A stretch of DNA of 64,000 nucleotides from assembly GCF_026625765.1 (NCBI RefSeq), contig NZ_CP113062.1, forward strand, positions 992,001-1,056,000, read 5' to 3'. Each line of letters begins with the position of its first letter. Position 1 is the first letter of the stretch. This DNA comes from Frigoribacterium sp. SL97. Lineage in GTDB: Bacteria > Actinomycetota > Actinomycetes > Actinomycetales > Microbacteriaceae. A program made the translations under genes and the position numbers. Below the pieces are notes generated by a model. That model was not told where the DNA came from. It did not search any database and saw only the letters and a program-made list of their open reading frames with translations. Of this stretch, positions 53,527 through 60,866 are shown piece by piece.

Positions 53527-54192
53527 TCAGGCCACCGGCTCGGCGAAGACGATCCGGTTCTGGTCGTAGTGGCCCGAGCCGCGGTCGAAGACGCCGCCGC
53601 AGGTGATCAGCCGCAGCTGGTCGGTCGGCTGCGCCCCGAAGACCCGGGCGGTCGGGAACTCAGCCTTCGGCGCGTCGACGACCTCGGTGACGGCGTAGCC
53701 GACGACGTCCCCGTCGACCGTGGTCACGTCGACCCGGTCGCCGACGACGAGCTCGTCGAGGCGGGCGAAGACCGCGGGGCCCGACGCCGAGTCGACGTGG
53801 GCGGCGATCACGGTCGGCCCGCGGCCGCCGGGTCGTCCCCCGCCGGTGAACCACCCGACGTCGTCCGCGTCCACCGGTACCTCCATGGCACCGTCGTCGG
53901 CGATGCCGAGATCGATCAGCGGGGCGTCCAGCCCGATGGCCGGCACCGAGACGGCCGCCGGAGCGACGCCCTCGCCGACCACCTCGCCGCTGCCGTCGAC
54001 CCCGCCGCTGCCGTCGACCCCGCCCACCGCAGGAGGTGCGGTGCCCGTCGCCGACGGAGCCGCGGTCGCCGAGGGGCTCGCCCCCGCCCCCGGGGCCGGC
54101 GTCACCGTCGGTGCGACCACCCCGGGTGACGCGCACCCGGCGAGGGCCAGCACGACGCCGACGACGACCACCGGGCGGAGGGAGCGGAGCAC
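53527..54192 (-). CDS. Class F-like sortase
   Basis: Transpeptidase of 221 residues that covalently attaches surface proteins to the cell wall. An N-terminal signal/lipoprotein-like start has a Cys in VLALAGCAS (about 19). A Pro/Gly linker leads to the sortase barrel: VPAIGLDAPLIDLGI, catalytic His in VIAAHVDSASG, catalytic Cys in LRLITCGGVFD and Arg in NRIVFAEPV. It is encoded next to a CHRD-domain surface protein, its probable substrate, one base apart on the same strand. Confidence 0.9.
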   Translation of the reverse strand: MLRSLRPVVVVGVVLALAGCASPGVVAPTVTPAPGAGASPSATAAPSATGTAPPAVGGVDGSGGVDGSGEVVGEGVAPAAVSVPAIGLDAPLIDLGIADDGAMEVPVDADDVGWFTGGGRPGGRGPTVIAAHVDSASGPAVFARLDELVVGDRVDVTTVDGDVVGYAVTEVVDAPKAEFPTARVFGAQPTDQLRLITCGGVFDRGSGHYDQNRIVFAEPVA

Positions 54193-54193
54193 G

Positions 54194-54937
54194 TCAGGCT
54201 CGGGCCGCGCGCTGACGACGGGTCAGGACGTACGCACCCGCACCGAGCAGGGCGAGGGCCCCGGCGCCACCGGCCGCGAGGCCGAGACCGCCGGCCGACG
54301 CGCTCTCGGCGGCCGCGCCTCCGAGTCCGGTGTCGACGCCACCGACGGGCACCTGCGTCAGCTGGCCGCGGACGACGCCGGCCGCGAACGTGGCCGTGTG
54401 CGAGTCGCCCGTGAAGCCGGCCGGGTTCGCCTCGAGCTGCTTCAGGCTGAAGCCGGTGCCCGTGTCGGCCCCGGCGGCGCTCATGACGCCGGTCGTGAAG
54501 GGCCCCTGCAGGCAGCCGCTGCTCGTGCGCGTGCCGTCACCGCGGTCGACCGGGTTCGGGAACGCGATGCGCGGCGGGCCGGCCTGGCCCTTCGCCGCCT
54601 CGTGGATGTGCGTCGCGGTCTTCGCCGGGCTCTGGTACTCGCCCGTGACGCCGCGCAGGGTGATGTCGTAGCAGATCACCTCGGTGTCGCTGTTGACGCG
54701 GAAGTCGAACGTCCCCGTGGCACCGGCCTCGCCCGGGGTGGCGACCCCGTCGTTGTTGATCACCTGGTCGGGCGTCGCCATCACCGTGTAGGCGCTGGTG
54801 AAGGTCGCGGGCTCGGGCACCTCGGTCTCGGCGAACGCGGGCGTCACGCCGAACAGGGTGACGGCGGTGGCGGCGGCGCCACCGATCGTCAGGGTGCGGA
54901 TGGCGGTCTTCTTGGTCGTGCGCGTCATCTTCGGCAT
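54194..54937 (-). CDS. CHRD-domain surface protein
   Basis: Secreted protein of 247 residues. A signal peptide (about 1-36, ending TPAFA) leads to a CHRD domain (ICYDITLRGVTGEYQSPAKT, then ATHIHEAAKG, GPFTTGVM, VVRGQLTQVP). The C-terminus is a Gly/Ala helix followed by TRRQRAARA, a wall-sorting-signal architecture. The expected LPXTG is missing; VDTGLGG just before the helix may serve as the recognition site. The ATG at 54937 is the first with a purine-rich site (CGGAGC). The promoter shared with the sigma gene lies about 50 bases upstream. Confidence 0.88.
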   Translation of the reverse strand: MPKMTRTTKKTAIRTLTIGGAAATAVTLFGVTPAFAETEVPEPATFTSAYTVMATPDQVINNDGVATPGEAGATGTFDFRVNSDTEVICYDITLRGVTGEYQSPAKTATHIHEAAKGQAGPPRIAFPNPVDRGDGTRTSSGCLQGPFTTGVMSAAGADTGTGFSLKQLEANPAGFTGDSHTATFAAGVVRGQLTQVPVGGVDTGLGGAAAESASAGGLGLAAGGAGALALLGAGAYVLTRRQRAARA

Positions 54938-54990
54938 GCTCCGGGTCCTCTCGACGGGGCGGCGCCCGGGCGGGTGCCGCTCGACAGGGC

Positions 54991-55077
54991 CTACGTCGTC
55001 GGGCCTCGATGCGTTCACCAGGTGCCGAGAAAGTTTTCTCGACGGTGCGGTGAACGCCGGAGGCGCAGCGGACGTAG
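54991..55077. promoter_or_regulatory. Two mirror-image ECF-type promoters
   Basis: On the plus strand GGTGAAC (55049-55055), 16 bases, ACGTAG (55072-55077). On the minus strand the same GGTGAAC (complement at 55013-55019), 16 bases, ACGTAG (complement at 54991-54996). Between them CGAGAAAGTTTTCTCG (55026-55041) is a palindrome. The symmetry indicates that one sigma factor drives both directions. Confidence 0.78.
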
Positions 55078-55185
55078 ACCCCGTCGGCATCCGCGAACGG
55101 CGTGGATAGGCTGGAGGGCAGGCGGATGATCGCCGTCATGGGTCGCGCGGGGCCCGTCCCGGGCCGCGTCGCAGATCGGAGCCCG

Positions 55186-55695
55186 ATGAGCGAGGGGTCG
55201 TCCGGTCTCGACGTCCGGGCCGCGTTCGTCGAACACGGCTCGTCGCTGCTCGGTTTCGCCGTCAACGCCCTCCGCGACCGGGCGCTCGCCGAGGACTGCG
55301 TGCAAGAGACCTTCGTGCGGGCCTGGCGCGCCCGCGACTCGTTCGACGCCGACCGCGGCAGCGTCCGCACCTGGCTGTTCGCGATCGAACGCCGCGTCGT
55401 GCTCGACGTGTACCGGGCACGCACGCGCACGCCGTCGGTCGTGCCGCTCGAGCACGCCCCCGACCCCGTGGCGACCGTCGCCGACCCGCTCGAGCGCCTG
55501 GGCATGGCCGAGGGGCTCGCCCGCCTGAGCGACGACCACCGGGCGGCCGTGGTGGCCGTCCACCTCGAGGGCCTGAGCTACCGCGAGGTCTCCGAGCGCA
55601 CGGGCGTGCCCGTCGCGACCCTCCGCACCCGCGTGTTCCACGCGCTGCGTGCCCTCCGCACCCACCTCGACGACCAGGAGACGACCGATGACTGA
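55186..55695 (+). CDS. ECF-type RNA polymerase sigma factor
   Basis: Sigma factor of 169 residues with sigma-2 (GFAVNALRDRALAEDCVQETFVRAWRARDSF, VRTWLFAIERRVVLDVYR) and sigma-4 (MAEGLARLSDDHRAAVVAVHLEGLSYREVSERTGVPVATLRTRVFHALRAL) regions and no N-terminal anti-sigma-like part. It resembles SigK/SigL-type members. The ATG at 55186 has GGAG 5 bases upstream. An ATG at 55126 with GGAGG would add 20 residues and cannot be excluded. It probably transcribes itself and the CHRD/sortase operon. Confidence 0.88.
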   Translation: MSEGSSGLDVRAAFVEHGSSLLGFAVNALRDRALAEDCVQETFVRAWRARDSFDADRGSVRTWLFAIERRVVLDVYRARTRTPSVVPLEHAPDPVATVADPLERLGMAEGLARLSDDHRAAVVAVHLEGLSYREVSERTGVPVATLRTRVFHALRALRTHLDDQETTDD

Positions 55696-56629
55696 CCGCA
55701 CGCCAGGGGTGGGGGCCGGTGACGGAGCCGGTGCCGGTGCCGGTGCCGGGGACGGCGGGGGCGCCGACGGTGTCGGGGGCTCCGATGCCCGTCGTGACGA
55801 GTTGACGGCCGCGGCGCTCGCGGACGACCTCTCGCCGAGCGAACGCGTCGAGTTCGACGCGTTGCGGGCCGCCGACCCGTCGATCGACGCCGAGTTGGCG
55901 TCGCTGGGCGTCGTCGTCGGAGGGCTGTCGGACTTCGGTCGTTGGGACGAGGTCGCCCCGAGCGACGGACTCCGCGAGCGCGTCGACGCCGTCGGACGGG
56001 CCGGAGACGACCCGGCCGCGGGGCGGGCGACCGATGACGGCATCGCCCCGGGCACCGGCACCGCCTCGGGCGTCGGCACCGCCTCCGACGTCGGCGTCGT
56101 CTCCGATGCCGGCGCCCTGTCCGGCGCCGGCACGACGGGGGACGACCCGACGCTCCCGCGCATCGGTCCGCACGTCGCCACCGCCCGCTCGGGCCGGGGC
56201 CGTCGCCCGCTGCTGATCGCCGTCGCCGCCGCCGCATGCTTGGCGATCGGGGCCGGGGGCGGGGTCCTGCTCGCGATGCCTCGCGACACGGTGGTGGCCG
56301 GCCCGGCCGGCACCCTCGGCGCCGTCGAGCACGTGGACTTCGTCGGTCAGCCCGCCGGGGTCGACCTCGACGGAGACCTCGTCGCCCACACCTGGGGCAC
56401 CGAGACCGTCCTCAGCATCGACGGCCTGCCGACGGGCTCGGCGTTCACGGTCGTGGTGGTCGGGGGCGACGGGCGTGAGTACGAGTCCGGTGCGTTCCTC
56501 GGGTCGGACGTGCGCGTCGACTGTCGGTTGAACGCCGCCGTGCTGCGGCCCGACGTGGCGTCCGTCGAGATCCGTGCCGCGGACGGCCACGACATCGCCG
56601 TCGCGTCGGTGCCCCCGGTCGCGAGTTGA
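55688..56629 (+). CDS. RskA-like anti-sigma factor, membrane-anchored
   Basis: Protein of 313 residues that should sequester the sigma factor. The N-terminal Gly/Ala repeat (GGTGCC hexamers) is followed by an anti-sigma helical region (DELTAAALADDLSPSERVEFDALRAAD), a linker and one membrane helix (LLIAVAAAACLAIGAGGGVLLAM, near residue 190). An extracytoplasmic RskA-type beta-domain ends the protein. The start overlaps the sigma stop by 8 bases, as expected of a pair. Release would need proteolysis of the extracellular domain by a site-1 protease. Confidence 0.88.
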   Translation: MTDRTPGVGAGDGAGAGAGAGDGGGADGVGGSDARRDELTAAALADDLSPSERVEFDALRAADPSIDAELASLGVVVGGLSDFGRWDEVAPSDGLRERVDAVGRAGDDPAAGRATDDGIAPGTGTASGVGTASDVGVVSDAGALSGAGTTGDDPTLPRIGPHVATARSGRGRRPLLIAVAAAACLAIGAGGGVLLAMPRDTVVAGPAGTLGAVEHVDFVGQPAGVDLDGDLVAHTWGTETVLSIDGLPTGSAFTVVVVGGDGREYESGAFLGSDVRVDCRLNAAVLRPDVASVEIRAADGHDIAVASVPPVAS

Positions 56630-56677
56630 GCCGCGCCTCCCGGCCGTGTCGACTCGCGCCTCCTGCTCTCGTCCGTC

Positions 56678-56733
56678 GAGATGTCACGACGTGCCGCTCA
56701 CCTCGGGACGTGAGCCGCGAGTCGTGATGTCTC
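56678..56733. repeat. Imperfect inverted repeat of the GAGCGGCACGTCGTGAC family
   Basis: Arms 56678-56701 and 56710-56733 match at 19 of 24 positions. It lies in the 111-base gap between convergent genes. The left arm is the complement of the elements at 27831 and 34833. Confidence 0.65.
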
Positions 56734-56740
56734 GGCGGGG

Positions 56741-57787
56741 TCAGACGACGGTCAAGGACGCGCGGGTCGCCTCGATCGTCGCGAGCAGCGACCTCGAGTC
56801 GGCCAGCGAGTGCAGAGGCGAGTCGCGCAGCCCGGCATCGACGTAGGACGCCAGGGCCGTCGCCTGGTAGGCCAGGCCCTGGCGGCCGGTCGGGACGGTC
56901 GGGTCGTTCCAGACGGCCGAACCGCGGCACGTGGTCAGCTCGAACGTCGCGGGGAAGACCAGGTTCTGCAGGGTGCGGATCGAGCCGGTCGTGCCCGAGA
57001 TCGTGCCGAGTCCGGGCGAGGTCGTGAGCAGGCTGGTCGCCGCGGTGGCCAGCACCCCGTCGGCCGTGCGGGTGACGACGGCCGCGTCGAGGTCGACGCC
57101 GTCGGCCCGGGTCGAGCCGGTGGCGTGCCACTCGACGGGGTGACCGGTGGCGAACTGGGTGAACCAGAAGGCGTAGACGCCGATGTCGAGCAGGGCGCCG
57201 CCGCCGAGGGCCGGGTCCGTCATGCGTCCGCCGGCCGAGAGGTCGTTCGCCCAGGCGACGTCGGCGGTCGCCAGTCGCACGTCTCCGAACGCCCCCTCGG
57301 CGAGCAGTTCGGCGATGACGGTGGTGTGCGGCAGGTAGCGCGTCCACAGCGCTTCCATCGCGAGGACCCCCGCGGCGCTCGCCGCGGCCACGATCTCGTC
57401 GGCTTCGGCCGTGCTGGTCGCCATCGGCTTCTCGATCAGGACGTGCTTCCCGGCACGGATCGCGGTCAGGGCGTCCGGCAGGTGCCGGGTGTGAGGCGTG
57501 GCCACGTAGACGACGTCGACGTCGGGGGAGGCGACCAGCGCCTCCGCGTCCCCGTAGGCGGTGTCGACGCCGTGGGCGCGGGCGAACGCCTCGGCCCGGT
57601 CGAGGCTGCGCGAGGCCACGGCGACCACGCGCTGGTCGGTGTGCGCGTGCAGGGCGTCGGTGAAGTCGCCGGCGATCTCGCCCGGGCCGATCACGCCCCA
57701 GCGGAGGACCGGCCCGCCCCGCAACGGGACGGCCGTCGAAGCGGGGAAGCTCGGGGTGCTCTGGGTGCTCGGGGTCTGCGGGGACAT
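56741..57787 (-). CDS. Gfo/Idh/MocA-family oxidoreductase
   Basis: NAD(P)-dependent sugar oxidoreductase of 348 residues. The Rossmann start is LRWGVIGPGEIAGDFTDALH. The family motif is VLIEKPMATSTAEADEI (EKP) with the following catalytic region VLAMEALWTRYLPHTTVI. The C-terminal domain has the usual beta-sheet. Substrate is unknown; myo-inositol or related sugars are possible. The ATG at 57787 has a GGAG site. A GGTGCG simple repeat (57831-57862) fills part of the gap to the next gene. Confidence 0.92.
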   Translation of the reverse strand: MSPQTPSTQSTPSFPASTAVPLRGGPVLRWGVIGPGEIAGDFTDALHAHTDQRVVAVASRSLDRAEAFARAHGVDTAYGDAEALVASPDVDVVYVATPHTRHLPDALTAIRAGKHVLIEKPMATSTAEADEIVAAASAAGVLAMEALWTRYLPHTTVIAELLAEGAFGDVRLATADVAWANDLSAGGRMTDPALGGGALLDIGVYAFWFTQFATGHPVEWHATGSTRADGVDLDAAVVTRTADGVLATAATSLLTTSPGLGTISGTTGSIRTLQNLVFPATFELTTCRGSAVWNDPTVPTGRQGLAYQATALASYVDAGLRDSPLHSLADSRSLLATIEATRASLTVV

Positions 57788-57830
57788 GCGTTCTCCTCGG
57801 GGTCACGTCGTCGTGGGTGCATCCATCTTC

Positions 57831-57862
57831 GCGGGTGCGGGTGCGGGTGCGGGCGCGGGTGC
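57831..57862. repeat. GGTGCG/GGCGCG simple repeat
   Basis: Five or so tandem GGTGCG-like hexamers in the 131-base gap between the oxidoreductase start and the MmyB-like gene. No other feature is visible in this gap. Confidence 0.7.
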
Positions 57863-57918
57863 GGGCGGCTGCCAGTGTGCGTGTGCGGCTGCGGGTGTCT
57901 GACGGTCGCCCCTCGCCC

Positions 57919-58764
57919 TCACTCGTGTTCGGCGAACCGCCCGATGCCGATCACGTCGAGCAAGCGCAGCTTGGCGTCGTCGTCGGACCCGGGCGTCGCC
58001 GTCAGCACGAGGAGCGTCTGCGACTGGTCCTCGGTGAAGAGGGCCTGGCAGTCCACCTCGATGCGGCCGAGCTCGGGATGCAACAGCGTCTTGCGGTCGT
58101 CGAAACGTTGGTGGACCGCGTGACGGCTCCAGATCGTCGCGAACTCGTCGCTCGAGGCGAGCAGCGCCTCCACCAGTTCGCGCGGTCGCCCGCGGCCGCC
58201 CGCCAGGCTGAGCGCCGCCCGCAGCCCGGACGCCTGCAGCTCGAGCTGGTGCGCGTGGTCCTCGACCGGGTAGGAGGCGCGCTCGGCCGGGTCGGTGAAC
58301 CACCGGTGGAACGCGCTGCGGTCGAGACCCTCGTGCCGCATCTGGTCGCCGAGCAGGGCGACCGCGAGCCGGTTCTGCGCGAGCGTCTCGGCCAGGTCGC
58401 TGAGGACGAGCGCGGGGGTGTCGTCCAGACGGTCGAGCACCCGCAGCAGGGCGGGACTGACGTGGTCGCCGCCGCGTGTGCGGCGCGGCGGGTGGTGACC
58501 GGTCAGGCGGTAGAGATGGTCGCGCTCGTCGAGGCTCAGCCGCAGAGCCCGGGTGAGCGCGACCAGCATCTGCTCGGACGGCTGGGGGCCGCGCTGCTGC
58601 TCGAGCCGCGCGTAGTAGTCGGTCGACATGCCGACGAGCCCCGCCACCTCTTCACGACGCAGTCCCGCGGTTCGCCGACGCACGCCCTCGGGCAGCCCGA
58701 CGTCGGACGGCCGGAGCGCCTCGCGGCGGTGGCGGAGGAAGTCGGCGAGTTCGGCGCGGTCCAT
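57919..58764 (-). CDS. MmyB-like helix-turn-helix regulator
   Basis: Regulator of 281 residues with an N-terminal XRE helix-turn-helix (DFLRHRREALRPSDVGLPEGVRRRTAGLRREEVAGLVGMSTDYYARLEQQRG) and the MmyB-like C-terminal ligand-binding domain (HPPRRTRGGDHVSPALLRVLDRLDDTPALVLSDLAETLAQNRLA). Members are usually divergent from, and control, a short-chain dehydrogenase, as here. The ligand may be a fatty acid or a similar hydrophobic molecule. Confidence 0.92.
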   Translation of the reverse strand: MDRAELADFLRHRREALRPSDVGLPEGVRRRTAGLRREEVAGLVGMSTDYYARLEQQRGPQPSEQMLVALTRALRLSLDERDHLYRLTGHHPPRRTRGGDHVSPALLRVLDRLDDTPALVLSDLAETLAQNRLAVALLGDQMRHEGLDRSAFHRWFTDPAERASYPVEDHAHQLELQASGLRAALSLAGGRGRPRELVEALLASSDEFATIWSRHAVHQRFDDRKTLLHPELGRIEVDCQALFTEDQSQTLLVLTATPGSDDDAKLRLLDVIGIGRFAEHE

Positions 58765-58936
58765 CGCCCCATGCTGTCAGCCCCGTCGGCCGCCGACCAG
58801 GGAGTGGCGATCCCTGGACGAGCGCTCTCTGCCGCCGCGCGCCTCCCCGGGTCAGAGTGGGGTCGTCGCCCCGACCACCCTCGGCCCGGCGACCACCACC
58901 GGCCGCGCCGAGCGCGGCACACCCGAAGGAGCAACC

Positions 58937-59680
58937 GTGAAGATCAGCGGCAACACCGTGTTCATCCCCGGAGCCACGTCCGGCATCGGCCTGGGCCTCG
59001 CCCTGCGCCTGCAGGCCGCCGGCAACACCGTCGTCGTGGCGGGCCGACGCCGGGCCCTGCTCGACCAGATCGTCCGCGACTACCCGGGCCTCGAGGCCGT
59101 CGAGCTCGACACCACCGACCCGCAGGCCGTCGTCGACGTCTCGGCCGAGGTGCAGCGCCGTTGGCCCGAGACCAACGTCGTGGTCGCGATGGCCGGCATC
59201 ATGCAGACCGAGGACGTCACGACAGGCGAGTTCCTCCCGACCGCCGAGGCGATCGTCACGACGAACCTGCTCGGGCCGATCCGCCTGATCGCCGCGTGGA
59301 CGTCGTTCCTGCAGTCTCGGCCGGCGGCGTCGATCGTGACCGTGTCGTCCGGGCTCGCGAGCGTGCCGCTGCCGATCACGCCGACCTACAACGCGACCAA
59401 GGCGGCGATCCACTCGTTCAGCGAGGGCATCCGCGTGCAGCTCGCCGACACGAGCGTCCAGGTCGTCGAACTCGTGCCGCCGGCCGTGCAGACCACCCTG
59501 CTCGGCCAGCAGGACGACCCCTCGGCCATGCCGCTCGACGAGTACCTCGACGAGACCATGGCGCTGCTCGAGGCCCAGCCCGACGCCCACGAGATCCTGG
59601 TCGAGCGGGTCAAGTTCCTGCGCAACGCCGAGGCCGAGGGGCGCTACGACGAGGTGCTGGCGCGGCTCAGAGGTCACTGA
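58937..59680 (+). CDS. Short-chain dehydrogenase/reductase
   Basis: SDR oxidoreductase of 247 residues. The cofactor loop is VFIPGATSGIGLGLALRL, the middle motif VVVAMAGIMQT (NAG-type), and the active site SIVTVSSGLASVPLPITPTYNATKAAIHS (Ser, Tyr, Lys). It belongs to the DltE-like group. The GTG at 58937 has an AAGGAG site 8 bases upstream. It is divergent from the MmyB-like gene, which probably regulates it. Confidence 0.93.
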   Translation: MKISGNTVFIPGATSGIGLGLALRLQAAGNTVVVAGRRRALLDQIVRDYPGLEAVELDTTDPQAVVDVSAEVQRRWPETNVVVAMAGIMQTEDVTTGEFLPTAEAIVTTNLLGPIRLIAAWTSFLQSRPAASIVTVSSGLASVPLPITPTYNATKAAIHSFSEGIRVQLADTSVQVVELVPPAVQTTLLGQQDDPSAMPLDEYLDETMALLEAQPDAHEILVERVKFLRNAEAEGRYDEVLARLRGH

Positions 59681-59713
59681 GGCGGGCTGGGGGCCGCACC
59701 CTAGGCTGGGTGG

Positions 59714-59947
59714 ATGAGCACATGGGGTGACTGGGGTCCGGCGGTGGTGGCGATCGTCGTGGCGGTCGTGTACCTCGTGATCGTCGTCAGCATCGTGCGT
59801 GCCGTCCGACGGCGTGCCGACACGACGCAGCTCGAGCGCACGGTCTGGACGGTCGCCGCCGTCCTCTTCCCGCTCGGTGCCGGTGCGGTCTGGCTGCTGC
59901 TCGGGCCGCACCCGCTCGGGCTGCGCATCGACCACGAGCACGACTGA
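59714..59947 (+). CDS. PLDc_N-type small membrane protein
   Basis: Protein of 77 residues with two helices (about 7-29 and 44-62). The motif VWTVAAVLFPLGAGAVWLLLG is the PLDc_N domain. Function unknown. The ATG at 59714 has a TAGGCT -10 box (59702-59707) 6 bases upstream, so it is leaderless. Confidence 0.85.
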   Translation: MSTWGDWGPAVVAIVVAVVYLVIVVSIVRAVRRRADTTQLERTVWTVAAVLFPLGAGAVWLLLGPHPLGLRIDHEHD

Positions 59948-59991
59948 GCCGGGCCCGGCCGGGTGTCGGTGGCCGCACCTAGCCTGCGGGG

Positions 59992-60594
59992 GTGACCAGC
60001 CCGACGCCCCGACCCGACGACACCTGCCGAGGAGGCACGGGGCGACTCGGCGGCGACTCCTGCGGTCGTCCGGTCGATCCGTCGTCCCCCGTGCCGCTCT
60101 GCGATCGGCACCTCGCGCTCGCTGCCGACTGGGCCGCCTCGCTCGAGGGGTCGGGCGAGGGAGTGACCGACCTGCTGCCGTCGCCGTGCCTCGCGTGCGG
60201 GTCGCGGCTCGGCGTGCACTGGCCGTCGGGGTGGCTCTGCGCCGTCTGCGAGTGGCGTCAGGGCGACGTGCCCGACGGCGAGCTCGGGGTCGTGCGGGTC
60301 GACGTCGTCTACTACATCCGCTTCGAGGACCGCATCAAGATCGGCACCTCGTCGAACCCCCGACAGCGGCTGAGGACGCTCTGGCACGACGAACTCCTGG
60401 CCTTCGAGCGCGGCGATCGCCTGGTCGAACGGCGCCGGCACGGCCAGTTCGCGACGTCCCGGTACGGTCGCACCGAATGGTTCGCCCGGAGTGCCGAGCT
60501 CGACGCCCACGTCGCGGCGCTCGCCGAGGGCATCGACGACCCGTGGCAGCGCTACGCCCGTTGGCGCAGCGAGGCGCTGGCCCTCCGCGGCTGA
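59992..60594 (+). CDS. GIY-YIG nuclease-like protein
   Basis: Protein of 200 residues. A Cys-rich part (CGRPVDPSSPVPLCDRH, CLACGSRLGVHWPSGWLCAVCEW) precedes a C-terminal GIY-YIG-like domain (VYYIRFEDRIKIGTSSNPRQRLRTL, GDRLVERRRHGQF, TEWF). It is T5orf172-like and may be a DNA-binding nuclease. The GTG at 59992 has a TAGCCT -10 box (59980-59985) 6 bases upstream. It is convergent with a zinc-ribbon/nuclease gene across a repeat-rich gap. Confidence 0.8.
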   Translation: MTSPTPRPDDTCRGGTGRLGGDSCGRPVDPSSPVPLCDRHLALAADWAASLEGSGEGVTDLLPSPCLACGSRLGVHWPSGWLCAVCEWRQGDVPDGELGVVRVDVVYYIRFEDRIKIGTSSNPRQRLRTLWHDELLAFERGDRLVERRRHGQFATSRYGRTEWFARSAELDAHVAALAEGIDDPWQRYARWRSEALALRG

Positions 60595-60605
60595 GTCCGC
60601 CTCGC

Positions 60606-60720
60606 ATGGCTGGCCCACCTGGCCCGGCCGGCCCGCCTGGCCTGGCTGGCGCGCCTGGCCTGGCCTGGCTTGACTGGTTGGTCCGCCTGGCCTGGCTGGC
60701 GCGGCTGGCTCGGCTGCAGG
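60606..60720. repeat. CCTGGC-rich minisatellite
   Basis: Repeats of CTGGCC/CTGGCT fill this stretch. CCGCCTGGCCTGGCTGGCGC occurs at 60633 and again, exactly, at 60683. It is non-coding; a collagen-like ORF across it is an artefact. Confidence 0.85.
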
Positions 60721-60759
60721 TTCGTCCGGGGGTCGCGTCACACCACGTTCTGAACGTCG

Positions 60760-60817
60760 CACCGTGTTTCGTGCAGCGCACCGCAACGAGATCGGGTGCC
60801 GTGCACGAAACGCGGTG
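60760..60817. repeat. Imperfect inverted repeat in a convergent gap
   Basis: Arms 60760-60782 and 60795-60817 match at 20 of 23 positions (core TTTCGTGCA/TGCACGAAA). Likely a terminator for either or both convergent nuclease-like genes. Confidence 0.6.
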
Positions 60818-60866
60818 CGGTGTCGTGGTCCCGCCCGGCCCTGCCGTGCCGGGGGGCGCGCCGTAC

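Noticed and set aside
60606..60720. Collagen-like Gly-Pro repeat protein
   Set aside because: The apparent GPPGPAGPPG reading is a frame through the CCTGGC minisatellite between convergent genes, with no start signals of its own.
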